NCBI GenBank assembly: GCA_019240525.1
Contig: JAFAYE010000001.1
Location: forward strand, 469,300 to 533,299
Length of the DNA stretch: 64,000 nucleotides
Source: Candidatus Eremiobacterota bacterium
Lineage (GTDB): Bacteria > Vulcanimicrobiota > Vulcanimicrobiia > Vulcanimicrobiales > Vulcanimicrobiaceae
Direction of reading: 5' to 3'
Below, in pieces: positions 35,236-42,914 of this stretch (within the stretch, counting starts at the first letter, position 1; each line of letters opens with the position of its first letter). The position numbers and the translations under genes were made by a program. The notes beneath the pieces were generated by a model. It was given only the letters and a program-made list of their open reading frames with translations. It searched no databases and was not told where the DNA came from.

Positions 35236-37044
35236 TTAATGCGCGAGCGCCTGCGTTCCAACGGTCTGCAGATTGACGCCATTGGCCGTAAGAATGGTGC
35301 CTTCGACGCGCTGGAGCTCGACGAGAGCCTGATTGAGCTGCGTTTGTGCCTGCAACTCGCTGCCGCGCGCTTGTTCGAGTTGTACTTGGCGCTGCAAGAC
35401 TAAGAACGTCGTCGATTCGCCTTGATGGAATTTGCGCAGTTCGCTGGCATAGACCGCCTCGGCGGATTCGCGCGCTTGGCGAGTCGCGCTCAACTTCGAG
35501 AGCGCAGATTGATAGCTTTGCAGTGCATTGCGAGCCTCGGCGCCGATTCGTTCTTGCACGCCCTGCATCAAGATTCTCGCTTGCGAGGTTTCCTCGGCCG
35601 CGAGGCCTCGCAGTCCGCGCGCGACGTGCCCTTGCAGCGGATATCCGACGATCAACGCGAGATTGAACGTTGGGAAGTAGCCGGCCCACATATTGTGATA
35701 GGCCCAGGGCATGCTCCCCTGAGTATTGGGCGGCGGAGTGGGACACCGTGGTATGCCGACGCCTTGCTGGCAATAGCTCAGTAAAAAGAGCGGCACCGGT
35801 ACGGGTATTCCGGCAAAACCGTTGCTTTGGTATTGCGCCTGAACGTCGGCCTGCGGAAGCGCTTGATTCTTCGCATAGGCGACGTCGATCTCGGACGCTC
35901 GCCGTCGAGCTTCCGCTTGCGCGACCTCGGGACGACTCCGTTGCGCTTCAGCCACGATCGTTGCCAGATCGGCCGTCTGCGGAAGCTGTTGCACCGAGGT
36001 CGACGGCACTAAATTCGCCGCCCAGATCGGGTCACGAGCGTTCGAAGCGACCAACGTCTTGAGTTGATTCTGCAGCCGCGCGACCTCTTCGAGCGCCGAG
36101 AATACGCTGGTTTGGAAGTTTGCGACCTGACTCTCGGACTGTACCGCGTCGATGGGAGCCGCGGCCCCGCGCGCGGCCAGGCGAACGTTGCTCTGCTGTT
36201 GCCGAATCGCTTCCCTCAATGCTTCTTCTTGTATCGCGACGTTGCGCCAGGCGGTGACGAGGTCCCAATACGTGTTTTCCACCTGCGCGATGACGTTGGA
36301 AGTGTCGACGAGCGTCTGTGCCATACCGGCATCCGCATTGACGATGGCCAACTTCAATTGCCGCTTGGTCGCGTTCATTCCGAAGTTTTTGAGAAGCGGC
36401 TGGTTGACGGCCAGGTTTAAGGTTGCCAGATAGTACGGATTGAACGCGTCGAAGAGCGTGTTGTTGTACGTGCGGCTCTGCTCGATGCCGGCTTGAAAGG
36501 TGGTTCCGTTTTCGGTCTCACCGTTGAGGCCGTAGCCGAAGGCGGATTGGTGTTGAATGATGTTGCCCGGCCCCGTCGTGAAGACTGGACCAGGATAGAC
36601 CCCCACCTGGCCCGGACCGGCATCGATGAAATTGAGCGGTGGATTGACGGAGTAGTTCGACTGCGGCTGCAAGTGAAGCGCGACGTCGTAGGCGCCCTTC
36701 ACCTGCTCGATGTTATAATGCGCGATTCTGAAATTCGAAGCCGAGACGGCGAGGTTCGGATTCTTGATCAACGACATCGCAATGGCGTCTTGGAGCGAGA
36801 TCGCAACGAATCGCTCGGCGGTGACGCCGATGATTTGCGCGGGACTCGGCGCGGCTTGTGGCGCGCGATAGCCCGGAGCAACGCTCGGCACGGGCGCGAG
36901 CAAGAGCGTCGGAATCATCGTCGGCAAAGCAGCTCTGCTGGGCAGACGATCGTCGAGTTGCGCCGATGTCGGTTGCAGCGGGACGATGACCATTGCCAGC
37001 GCCGTTGCCGCGACGGCGGCCGAAAGCGCTCGATTTTGACCCAT
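35236..37044 (-). CDS. TolC-family outer-membrane efflux protein (first of three paralogues)
   Basis: A 602-residue outer-membrane factor with a signal peptide, the conserved PSVAPGYRAP extension and two OEP repeats. The SRTYNN, QPLLKNFGMNATKRQLKLA and AYWDLV-like TYWDLVTAWRNVAIQE blocks match the other two copies. It lies one base after the EmrB-type transporter gene, so it is the paralogue most directly linked to the pump. Several coupled outer-membrane factors in one operon suggest different exit ducts, altered specificity, or a mixed trimer. Confidence 0.9.
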   Translation of the reverse strand: MGQNRALSAAVAATALAMVIVPLQPTSAQLDDRLPSRAALPTMIPTLLLAPVPSVAPGYRAPQAAPSPAQIIGVTAERFVAISLQDAIAMSLIKNPNLAVSASNFRIAHYNIEQVKGAYDVALHLQPQSNYSVNPPLNFIDAGPGQVGVYPGPVFTTGPGNIIQHQSAFGYGLNGETENGTTFQAGIEQSRTYNNTLFDAFNPYYLATLNLAVNQPLLKNFGMNATKRQLKLAIVNADAGMAQTLVDTSNVIAQVENTYWDLVTAWRNVAIQEEALREAIRQQQSNVRLAARGAAAPIDAVQSESQVANFQTSVFSALEEVARLQNQLKTLVASNARDPIWAANLVPSTSVQQLPQTADLATIVAEAQRSRPEVAQAEARRRASEIDVAYAKNQALPQADVQAQYQSNGFAGIPVPVPLFLLSYCQQGVGIPRCPTPPPNTQGSMPWAYHNMWAGYFPTFNLALIVGYPLQGHVARGLRGLAAEETSQARILMQGVQERIGAEARNALQSYQSALSKLSATRQARESAEAVYASELRKFHQGESTTFLVLQRQVQLEQARGSELQAQTQLNQALVELQRVEGTILTANGVNLQTVGTQALAH

Positions 37045-37045
37045 C

Positions 37046-38584
37046 TTACTCCGCCAACGCCATGCCGATGCGCGGTTTGCGCAGCAGCAGCACCAGTGGC
37101 GCTAAACCGAGCGTGATGACCGCGACCCAGCGCGACGTGTCGGCGTAGGATTCAACCGCCGATTGCGACTCGACCAATGTGGCCAGACGTTGCATCGCCC
37201 CCGCGTTCTGCGTGCCGCCTTGCGCCAGGACGTACTGTTGCGTGGGCCCGTGTCCTAGCGTTTGACTGCTTGCGAGTTCGGTCTGATGAACGGTAAAGCC
37301 GCGCACCAAGAGCGTGATCAAGATCGCCGCCGCGACGCTGCCGCCAATCTGTCGCGAAAGATTAAAGAAGGCCGCCGTGGCCGGAACCTCTTTATCGGGC
37401 ACGCTCCCAATAACCGCCACCGAGAGCGGGACGAAGATTTGCGCAAGCCCGATTCCACTGAGAATCAAGGGAAAGATCAAGCTGTGGAAATCGGAGAGCG
37501 GCGTCGTAATGCTTCCGAGGACCCAGTTTGAAATCGCGAGCAACACGAAGCCGATCGCCGCTTGAAGCCGCGCATCGACCACGCCTCGCTGTACCAAGAT
37601 CGCGGTGAGCGGCGTGAAGAGCGCCACGGCGCCCGCACGAATCATCACGGTCGCGCCGGAGAGCGTTGCCGTAAAGCCGAGCGAATTAATGAGATATTGC
37701 GGAAGGATGATAATCGAGCCGTAAAGGCTGACGCCAAGCACCGCGCCCAAAACGCTACCGGCCGCGACCTGCCGCAGCTTCAAAACGCGCAAATCGACGA
37801 CCGGACTCGTCGAACGAAGCGTCCACCAGACGAACGACGCCAGACCCGCGATCGAAAAGAACGTGAACCAGCGAATCCGCAGGTCGTCGTACCAGTCGTA
37901 TTGCTGACCGTTCTCGAGCACGAACTGCATGGATCCCAAGCCGATGCACATCAAAATCAAGCCGATCCAATCGAGCCGGCGATACTGCGGCTTGGCAGGG
38001 TTGCGCAGAAAGTTCCAGATCAAAGTCGCAGCGATGATTCCAATGGGGATATTAATGAAGAAAATCCAGTGCCAGTTCCAGTGGTCGGTGATCCAGCCCC
38101 CGATCACCGGTCCCAGCGCCGGCCCCACGATCACACCCATCGCGAAGACGCCCTGGGCTTTGCCTTGCTCCTTGATCCCGTACGTGTCGCGCAGGATCGC
38201 CTGCGAGGTCGCGATGAGACCGCCACCCCCCAAGCCTTGAACGAGCCGCCAAAAGACCAACTGACCCAGACTATTGGAAAGCCCGCACATCAGCGACGCC
38301 GCCGTGAAGATCACGATTGACGTGAAGAAATATTGCCGGCGTCCGAACCGCGCAGCGAACCATGGATTGAGCGGAATGACGACAACGTTGGCGATGAGAT
38401 AGGCCGTGACGACCCAGGCTCCCAGATCGACGCCGACCCCGAAGTTACCTTGAATGTTTGGCAGCGAGACGTTCACGATCGTGACGTCGATGATCTCAAG
38501 CAGTGTCGCGGTGATCACCGCGACGCTCACAATCACCCGGCGCCAGCCGTGCTCGACGACTGTGCTTTCGTACCTGCCGAACAT
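37046..38584 (-). CDS. emrB: DHA2-family (EmrB/QacA) drug efflux MFS transporter
   Basis: A 512-residue inner-membrane transporter with about 14 predicted helices. It has the DHA2 hallmarks TIVNVSLPNIQGNFG in helix 1, the motif A region ARFGRRQYF, GGLIATSQAILRDTY, and the motif C segment VGPALGPVIGGWITDHWNWHWIFFIN. It uses the proton gradient to export hydrophobic compounds and works with the EmrA-type adaptor encoded upstream. The gap to the adaptor gene (36 bases) contains a dispersed repeat. Confidence 0.93.
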   Translation of the reverse strand: MFGRYESTVVEHGWRRVIVSVAVITATLLEIIDVTIVNVSLPNIQGNFGVGVDLGAWVVTAYLIANVVVIPLNPWFAARFGRRQYFFTSIVIFTAASLMCGLSNSLGQLVFWRLVQGLGGGGLIATSQAILRDTYGIKEQGKAQGVFAMGVIVGPALGPVIGGWITDHWNWHWIFFINIPIGIIAATLIWNFLRNPAKPQYRRLDWIGLILMCIGLGSMQFVLENGQQYDWYDDLRIRWFTFFSIAGLASFVWWTLRSTSPVVDLRVLKLRQVAAGSVLGAVLGVSLYGSIIILPQYLINSLGFTATLSGATVMIRAGAVALFTPLTAILVQRGVVDARLQAAIGFVLLAISNWVLGSITTPLSDFHSLIFPLILSGIGLAQIFVPLSVAVIGSVPDKEVPATAAFFNLSRQIGGSVAAAILITLLVRGFTVHQTELASSQTLGHGPTQQYVLAQGGTQNAGAMQRLATLVESQSAVESYADTSRWVAVITLGLAPLVLLLRKPRIGMALAE

Positions 38585-38619
38585 CCTTCGACTCGCTAAC
38601 GCTCGCTCAGGACAGGCTG
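38585..38619 (-). repeat. Variant of the dispersed REP-like repeat inside the efflux operon
   Basis: The 36-base gap between emrA and emrB is almost entirely a variant of the repeat found at 16.6 kb and 52 kb: CCTTCGAC, then an inserted CTCGCTAACGCTCG-type segment, then CTCAGGACA. It contains no promoter-like boxes. In an operon such an element may stabilise the upstream mRNA or attenuate downstream expression. Confidence 0.6.
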
Positions 38620-38620
38620 C

Positions 38621-39889
38621 CTACTTCACGTTAACGTAGGTTTCGACGCTCATTCCGGGCCTCAACGGCAGGTCGCTGCGCTGATCGTCGACTTCGATTC
38701 GCACGGGTATGCGCTGAGTCACCTTCACGAAGTTGCCGCTTGCGTTTTGAGCCGGAACCAAAGCGTAGGTGTTCTCCGATGCGGGATTGATCGAAGCGAC
38801 GTGCCCGTGAAACGTCACGCCCTTATACGCATCCACGCGGATTTCGACGGATTGACCGACCCGCATCTTCCCCATCTGCGTCTCTTTATAGTTTGCGGTA
38901 ATGTAGACGTGGCGTGGAACGATCGTGAGCAACGTCATGCCTGCGCCGACGGTTTGTCCAACCTCGGCCGACTTTTGGCCGACGTAACCGTCGGTCGACG
39001 CGTAGATGTGCGTATAGTTGAGGCTCTGTTTCGCGAGATAGTATTGCGCCGCCGCGGCCTCGACTTGGCTGGGATCGTCGGCTTGCGCCAACTTGCCCTG
39101 TGCGGTCGTCAACGCTCCCGAGGCTTCCGAGACACCGGCTTGGGCGGCCGAAACGCGGGTCTGCGCCGCCGCGACGTTCGCCTGTGCAACCGTCACCTGG
39201 TCTTGCGCGCCCCGCAACTGAGCCGCGGCGCCCGCGGATTGCGCGCGCGCTGCGTCGAGCGATTGGGAGGCGACGTCGCCCGTGCTCACGAGCGAGCTCG
39301 CGCGATTGAGGTCGGCTTGGGCTTTATCGTAGGCTTGCTGGGCCGCCGGCACCTGCGCTTGCGCGGCGCGCAACTGCGCGTTGGCCTGTGCTACTTGATC
39401 TTGCGCTGCCGGCACTTGCGCCTGCACGTTGGCGATCGCGCCGCTCGCTTGAGCGATGCCGCCCTGACCCTGCTCGGTGTTGGCGCGCTGGTTGGCGGCC
39501 GCGAGATCGTACTGCGCTTGCGCCTGACGGAGCCTCGCGAGCTCGTCCTTGTTATCGAGAACAACCAAAAGCTGCCCGCGACGAACGGGCTGATTCGTGT
39601 CAACTAAGATCGCGTTGATACGCTCGGGAATCTTGCTGGTGACTGCCACTTCGTCGGCGGCGACGTGCGCGTCGTCGGTGCCTTCGTGTGAGAACATGAA
39701 GTTGAGCCACGGCAGACCCCAGATCACCGCGGCGGCGATAACGATCAGCACGCCGACGGCGAAGAAAATCGGACGCCGGCTCGATCGCGGTTCGGCGTCG
39801 TCGGGGCTCAGATCGGCGGCCGCGGCACTCCCCGCGCCGTTTCCTTGCGGAACCGCCGTTTTTTGCTGATCGATTTCTCGCGTATCCAT
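38621..39889 (-). CDS. emrA: EmrA/HlyD-type periplasmic adaptor protein
   Basis: A 422-residue membrane-fusion protein. Residues 1-35 are cytoplasmic and polar, a single transmembrane helix covers about 37-60, and the sequence then runs through TDDAHVAADEVAV (start of the beta-barrel/lipoyl region). A very Ala/Gln-rich coiled-coil hairpin covers about residues 110-255, followed by the second lipoyl half and the C-terminal beta-barrel (RVGQSVEIRVDAYKG, LRPGMSVETYVNVK). It connects EmrB to a TolC-type duct. Its ATG is directly next to the tetR stop codon. Confidence 0.93.
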   Translation of the reverse strand: MDTREIDQQKTAVPQGNGAGSAAAADLSPDDAEPRSSRRPIFFAVGVLIVIAAAVIWGLPWLNFMFSHEGTDDAHVAADEVAVTSKIPERINAILVDTNQPVRRGQLLVVLDNKDELARLRQAQAQYDLAAANQRANTEQGQGGIAQASGAIANVQAQVPAAQDQVAQANAQLRAAQAQVPAAQQAYDKAQADLNRASSLVSTGDVASQSLDAARAQSAGAAAQLRGAQDQVTVAQANVAAAQTRVSAAQAGVSEASGALTTAQGKLAQADDPSQVEAAAAQYYLAKQSLNYTHIYASTDGYVGQKSAEVGQTVGAGMTLLTIVPRHVYITANYKETQMGKMRVGQSVEIRVDAYKGVTFHGHVASINPASENTYALVPAQNASGNFVKVTQRIPVRIEVDDQRSDLPLRPGMSVETYVNVK

Positions 39890-40513
39890 TTAGCCTTTCC
39901 TTACCCCATTGAGAAAAACGTCGACGTAGAAGCGCAGCGCGACTTCGGAATCGCCACGGTGCAGCGGCGAATCCGGAAACTTTTTGCTTCCGAGCGCGTG
40001 CATAAAGATCAAACCCAAGAAGACCATGGCCAGCTTCGGCGCCTCGCCGCGAAGTTCGTCCGCGTCGATGCGACGCTGCATGAAGACCGTCATGATCGCG
40101 ACGATCGCCAGCTGCGGCCGCCAGGCGGTTTGAGCGAAGATGTCATTTTCGTACTCTTGCTCGACCAGCGACCATCGAATCATATCCTGCAGCGACTCGA
40201 AACGGGCGAGCATTAGGCGCGCGACCGTCAAAAGGTCGCCGGCGAGATCGCCCGTGAGCTGCCCGGCCACATCGGCGAGTTCCAGATAGCCGCAGAAATG
40301 TTGAGCGCACGCCACGAGCAGCGCTTCTTTTGTGCCGAAATGGCGGAAGAGCGTCGCTTCGTTCACGCCGGCGACCTCGGCGATCTCGCGCGTCGTCGCG
40401 CCGCGCTTGCCCTTTCGGCCGATGACGTCGCGCGTCGCCGTGAGGATCCGCTCGCGCGTCTCCTCAGGCGACGCGGATCGGCCGCTCTCGATCGGACGGC
40501 GCGTTTCGATCAC
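39890..40513 (-). CDS. TetR-family transcriptional regulator
   Basis: A 207-residue regulator with an N-terminal TetR helix-turn-helix (about residues 15-62: RERILTATRDVIGRKGKRGAT, then REIAEVAGVNEATLFRHFGTKEALL). The remaining all-helical domain binds an unknown ligand and dimerises. The GTG start overlaps the stop of the LolA-like gene (GTGA). As the second gene of the efflux operon it probably represses its own operon. Two palindromes around the predicted operon promoter at 41181-41244 are candidate binding sites. Ligand identity is unknown. Confidence 0.92.
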   Translation of the reverse strand: MIETRRPIESGRSASPEETRERILTATRDVIGRKGKRGATTREIAEVAGVNEATLFRHFGTKEALLVACAQHFCGYLELADVAGQLTGDLAGDLLTVARLMLARFESLQDMIRWSLVEQEYENDIFAQTAWRPQLAIVAIMTVFMQRRIDADELRGEAPKLAMVFLGLIFMHALGSKKFPDSPLHRGDSEVALRFYVDVFLNGVRKG

Positions 40514-41172
40514 GGCAGACTGTTCCCGGCACCGATTGCGACATTTGCTTCGTAGGTTCCGTAGGTCGCGTCGGCGACGGCGCGGACGTGTGGAATGTCA
40601 ATCGTCGCATGCTGCTGCGAGACGACCGAATAGTCGCCCTGCACGCGATACTGCTGCGACATCACGATCTTGCCGCCGCTCGTGTAGTACCATTCCATCT
40701 GCAGCAGCGCGTAGTCGGTGGGGTCGACATAAACCAGGGTATGGTCGAGGATGTCGCTGTGAATTTTCTTCGTCATCCGCAAGACGATGACGGCACGGCT
40801 CCCGAGCGCTGCCATTCCGCTGACCGAGATATTCTCGTCCTTTTCCCACGCGCGCGGATTGCCGACATCGTTGAAAAGCCGTCCGAAACCGCGCGCATAA
40901 CTGGGCATACGGTCGAAGGCGACGACATAAAAATCGGGCCGCTTGTAGTACGACGTGCCGTCGAGTTTCGGCGCGAAAAACGGGAAGCTGTACATGTGGA
41001 CGTCGACGTGAACGCGCGCGCGGAACGAACGCAAGCTCGGATTGCGATCGGCCATTCGGATGATGACCGTATGCGCGTCGAGGGGAGCCTCGGCGGCGGC
41101 ACCGGGTACCAGTCCGGATGCTGCGCTCAATACGGTTGCGGCGAGCAAATACGCAAAAAATTTTAATGGCAT
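40510..41172 (-). CDS. Secreted LolA/LppX-like envelope protein, first gene of the efflux operon
   Basis: A 220-residue protein with a signal peptide (about residues 1-28, ending AAAEA). The mature part resembles LolA-like outer-membrane lipoprotein-sorting or DUF-type proteins: MADRNPSLRSFRARVHVDVH, SYYKRPDFYVVAFDRMP, TLVYVDPTDYALLQMEWYYTSGG. These form a half-barrel that binds lipid in known members. The assignment is by pattern and is moderate. Its ATG at 41172 lies just after the palindromic operator region, and its stop overlaps tetR. This suggests that the pump may handle a lipid or membrane-active substrate. Confidence 0.6.
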   Translation of the reverse strand: MPLKFFAYLLAATVLSAASGLVPGAAAEAPLDAHTVIIRMADRNPSLRSFRARVHVDVHMYSFPFFAPKLDGTSYYKRPDFYVVAFDRMPSYARGFGRLFNDVGNPRAWEKDENISVSGMAALGSRAVIVLRMTKKIHSDILDHTLVYVDPTDYALLQMEWYYTSGGKIVMSQQYRVQGDYSVVSQQHATIDIPHVRAVADATYGTYEANVAIGAGNSLP

Positions 41173-41180
41173 CGTACTTT

Positions 41181-41200
41181 GTGCAAGTGGGTACTTGCAC
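41181..41200. promoter_or_regulatory. Palindromic operator candidate 1 (over the predicted transcription start)
   Basis: GTGCAAGTGGGTACTTGCAC has perfect 8-base arms around a 4-base centre. It lies 9 bases upstream of the first operon gene and covers the predicted start site near 41199. Its half-site matches that of operator candidate 2, 46 bases away centre to centre. Palindromes of this size are typical TetR-family targets, and a TetR gene is second in the operon. Confidence 0.65.
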
Positions 41201-41205
41201 GCACT

Positions 41206-41234
41206 AGTCTATCACCTGAATTTGGGCCGTGCAA
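41206..41234 (-). promoter_or_regulatory. Predicted promoter of the LolA-like/tetR/efflux operon
   Basis: On the minus strand TTGCAC (41234-41229) and TAGACT (41211-41206) are separated by exactly 17 bases. The -10 box matches consensus at four of six positions, the -35 box at three. The -35 box is one arm of operator candidate 2, and the start site predicted at about 41199 falls in operator candidate 1. The 5' leader would be about 27 bases and has no clear Shine-Dalgarno. Confidence 0.5.
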
Positions 41235-41244
41235 GTGCTTGCAC
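41229..41244. promoter_or_regulatory. Palindromic operator candidate 2 (over the predicted -35 box)
   Basis: GTGCAAGTGCTTGCAC has perfect 7-base arms around TG. It repeats the half-site of operator candidate 1, and both copies are followed by GCAC on the plus strand. The centre is shorter than in candidate 1 (2 versus 4 bases), so one of the two may be the stronger site. Confidence 0.6.
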
Positions 41245-41273
41245 GCACCTACTTGCTCGCCCCGGCGCGGGCG

Positions 41274-41600
41274 TCAGCTCGAAGAATGCCGGTGGTGATG
41301 ATGCCGGAAGGGGTGGCGCGCACCATGGTACCCCTCCGCCTGCGCTTGCGAGAGGCACATATACTGGCCGCGCTTCGTCTTCCCGTACAGCCGGTCACCC
41401 GGCAAGAGGTAGACCTTGGCACCTTCGATCGCCCAAACCGGGGATTCGCCGTTGCAGCTCGGCGGCGAAGCGGCCACCGGCGCGCCGCTCAGCGCGGCGG
41501 CGGTCTGCAGTGGCGCGGAGTTGCTCGGCTTGACGTTACTTCGGCACGAAGTGAGCGCGGCTAAAGCGACTGCGGCCAGGACGATCGTCGTCTTGCTCAT
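41274..41600 (-). CDS. Small lipoprotein with a sunset-type domain and His-rich tail
   Basis: A 108-residue protein with a lipoprotein signal peptide (lipobox LTSC, Cys19). After a low-complexity linker it has a short domain with VYLLPGDRLYGKTKRGQYM and AQAEGYH. This resembles the small repeat (often called sunset domain) with a VYHxPG-xxYGxTKxGxYM pattern found in many bacterial secreted proteins. The C terminus is histidine-rich (FRHHHHRHSSS), which could bind metal. Two Cys in the domain may form a disulfide. It lies upstream of the efflux operator region on the same strand; function is unknown. Confidence 0.65.
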   Translation of the reverse strand: MSKTTIVLAAVALAALTSCRSNVKPSNSAPLQTAAALSGAPVAASPPSCNGESPVWAIEGAKVYLLPGDRLYGKTKRGQYMCLSQAQAEGYHGARHPFRHHHHRHSSS

Positions 41601-41612
41601 AGGCGACCGCTT

Positions 41613-42914
41613 TCACGGGGGCTGCGCGGAAACCCGCTTCGCGATTCGGGCGGTCGCATCGCGAGCCCGGCGCGCAAGCGGCGAGGCTTCGCCGACGTAC
41701 ACCCGGCGCCCACCCACGAACGTGGCCTGTACCCACGCATCGCTGCCGCGATAGACGACTGAGTTGATCGCCGGAGACCACGGGTCGATCGCCGACGCAT
41801 CGAGCACGGCGTAATCTGCCGGCATTTTGGCCACGAGGTCTCCGGTTCCAATACGCAACGCGCGCGCGCCTTGCGCCGTTGCGAGCGAGAACGCCGTGGG
41901 CGCGCCCAAGGCCGCTGCGTCCAGGTACAAGATCTTCTGCAGGAGCGCTGCAGCGCGCATCTCCTCGATCAGCGACGGACGAACGTCGGCGTCGGTGCCC
42001 AGACCCATCGTGACTCCCAGCGATTGCAGCTTGGTCACGTTGCAAATGCCGTCACCCAAATAAAGGTTCGTCATTGGATTATGAATGACGCGGGCGCGGC
42101 GGTCGGCCAGCATCGTCGCGTCGTCGTCGCTGATGTAAATGGCGTGAATTGCGACCGTCCGTTCGTCGAGCGCGCCGAGCCGGTCGAGCAACGCGATTGG
42201 AGTGGCGCCAAATCGCTCCAGCGTCTCCTCGCCTTCGTAGCGAGCCTCGGCGACGTGCACGTGCAGCATGCAATCGTGCTCTCGCGCGAAGGCCGCGGAC
42301 GCACGAATCATCTCCGGCGATGCGGCGTGCAACGAGTGCGGCGCGACGCAGACGTTCGCTTCGGGATAGCGTTTCATCAACTCGCGCGTTCGAGCAGCGG
42401 CGGTTTCGGCGTCCTCGCGGAACTCGGGCGGGGCATATGCGGCGTCCATCCATGTGCGCGCGAGAATGAGCCGGATGCCTGCGTCGCGCGCGGCGTTGAT
42501 TGCCGCCTCGGCAGACTCGTTTCCCGCACCGTTGAGGTAAAAAAACTCGGCAACCGTCGTGATCCCGGCGGCGAGCATCTCCGAGAACGCGGCCGCGAAC
42601 GTCCAGTAGACGTCGTCGGGCGTCAGCGCGGGCACAACGCGATAGAGTGCGTCGCGGCGCCATCGTTCAAACGGCCAGTCGTCGGCCCAGCCGCGCAGCA
42701 GAATCTGGTACGCATGGCTATGTCCGTTGATAAATCCGGGCACGATGAGACGATCGGCGGGAAACGAGCGCGCCTCGAGGTTGCGCCCGCTCGCGCGAAG
42801 TTCGAGAAAATCGCCGGCTTCCGCGATGATGCCGTCGCTCACGATGAACGCATAATCCTCGCGTAGCTGCCCCGAAACGATCGCTCGCGCGCAGCGGACG
42901 AGCTCGTTTACCAC
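41613..42914 (-). CDS. Amidohydrolase, candidate formimidoylglutamate deiminase (HutF-like)
   Basis: A 433-residue amidohydrolase-superfamily enzyme with a mononuclear metal site: His65 and His67 (GHSHAYQ), His220 in LHVHVAE with Glu223, His257 (AIHAIY) and Asp308 (GLGTDAD). The WRRDALYRVVPALTP and EMLAAGITTVAEFFY segments and CVAPHSLHAASPE recall HutF, which converts formimidoylglutamate to formylglutamate and ammonia. GTG overlaps the hutI stop by seven bases, so it is the third gene of a hutU-hutI operon, which supports the HutF role. Other deaminases of the ATZ/TRZ or MTA/SAH type remain possible. Confidence 0.6.
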   Translation of the reverse strand: MVNELVRCARAIVSGQLREDYAFIVSDGIIAEAGDFLELRASGRNLEARSFPADRLIVPGFINGHSHAYQILLRGWADDWPFERWRRDALYRVVPALTPDDVYWTFAAAFSEMLAAGITTVAEFFYLNGAGNESAEAAINAARDAGIRLILARTWMDAAYAPPEFREDAETAAARTRELMKRYPEANVCVAPHSLHAASPEMIRASAAFAREHDCMLHVHVAEARYEGEETLERFGATPIALLDRLGALDERTVAIHAIYISDDDATMLADRRARVIHNPMTNLYLGDGICNVTKLQSLGVTMGLGTDADVRPSLIEEMRAAALLQKILYLDAAALGAPTAFSLATAQGARALRIGTGDLVAKMPADYAVLDASAIDPWSPAINSVVYRGSDAWVQATFVGGRRVYVGEASPLARRARDATARIAKRVSAQPP

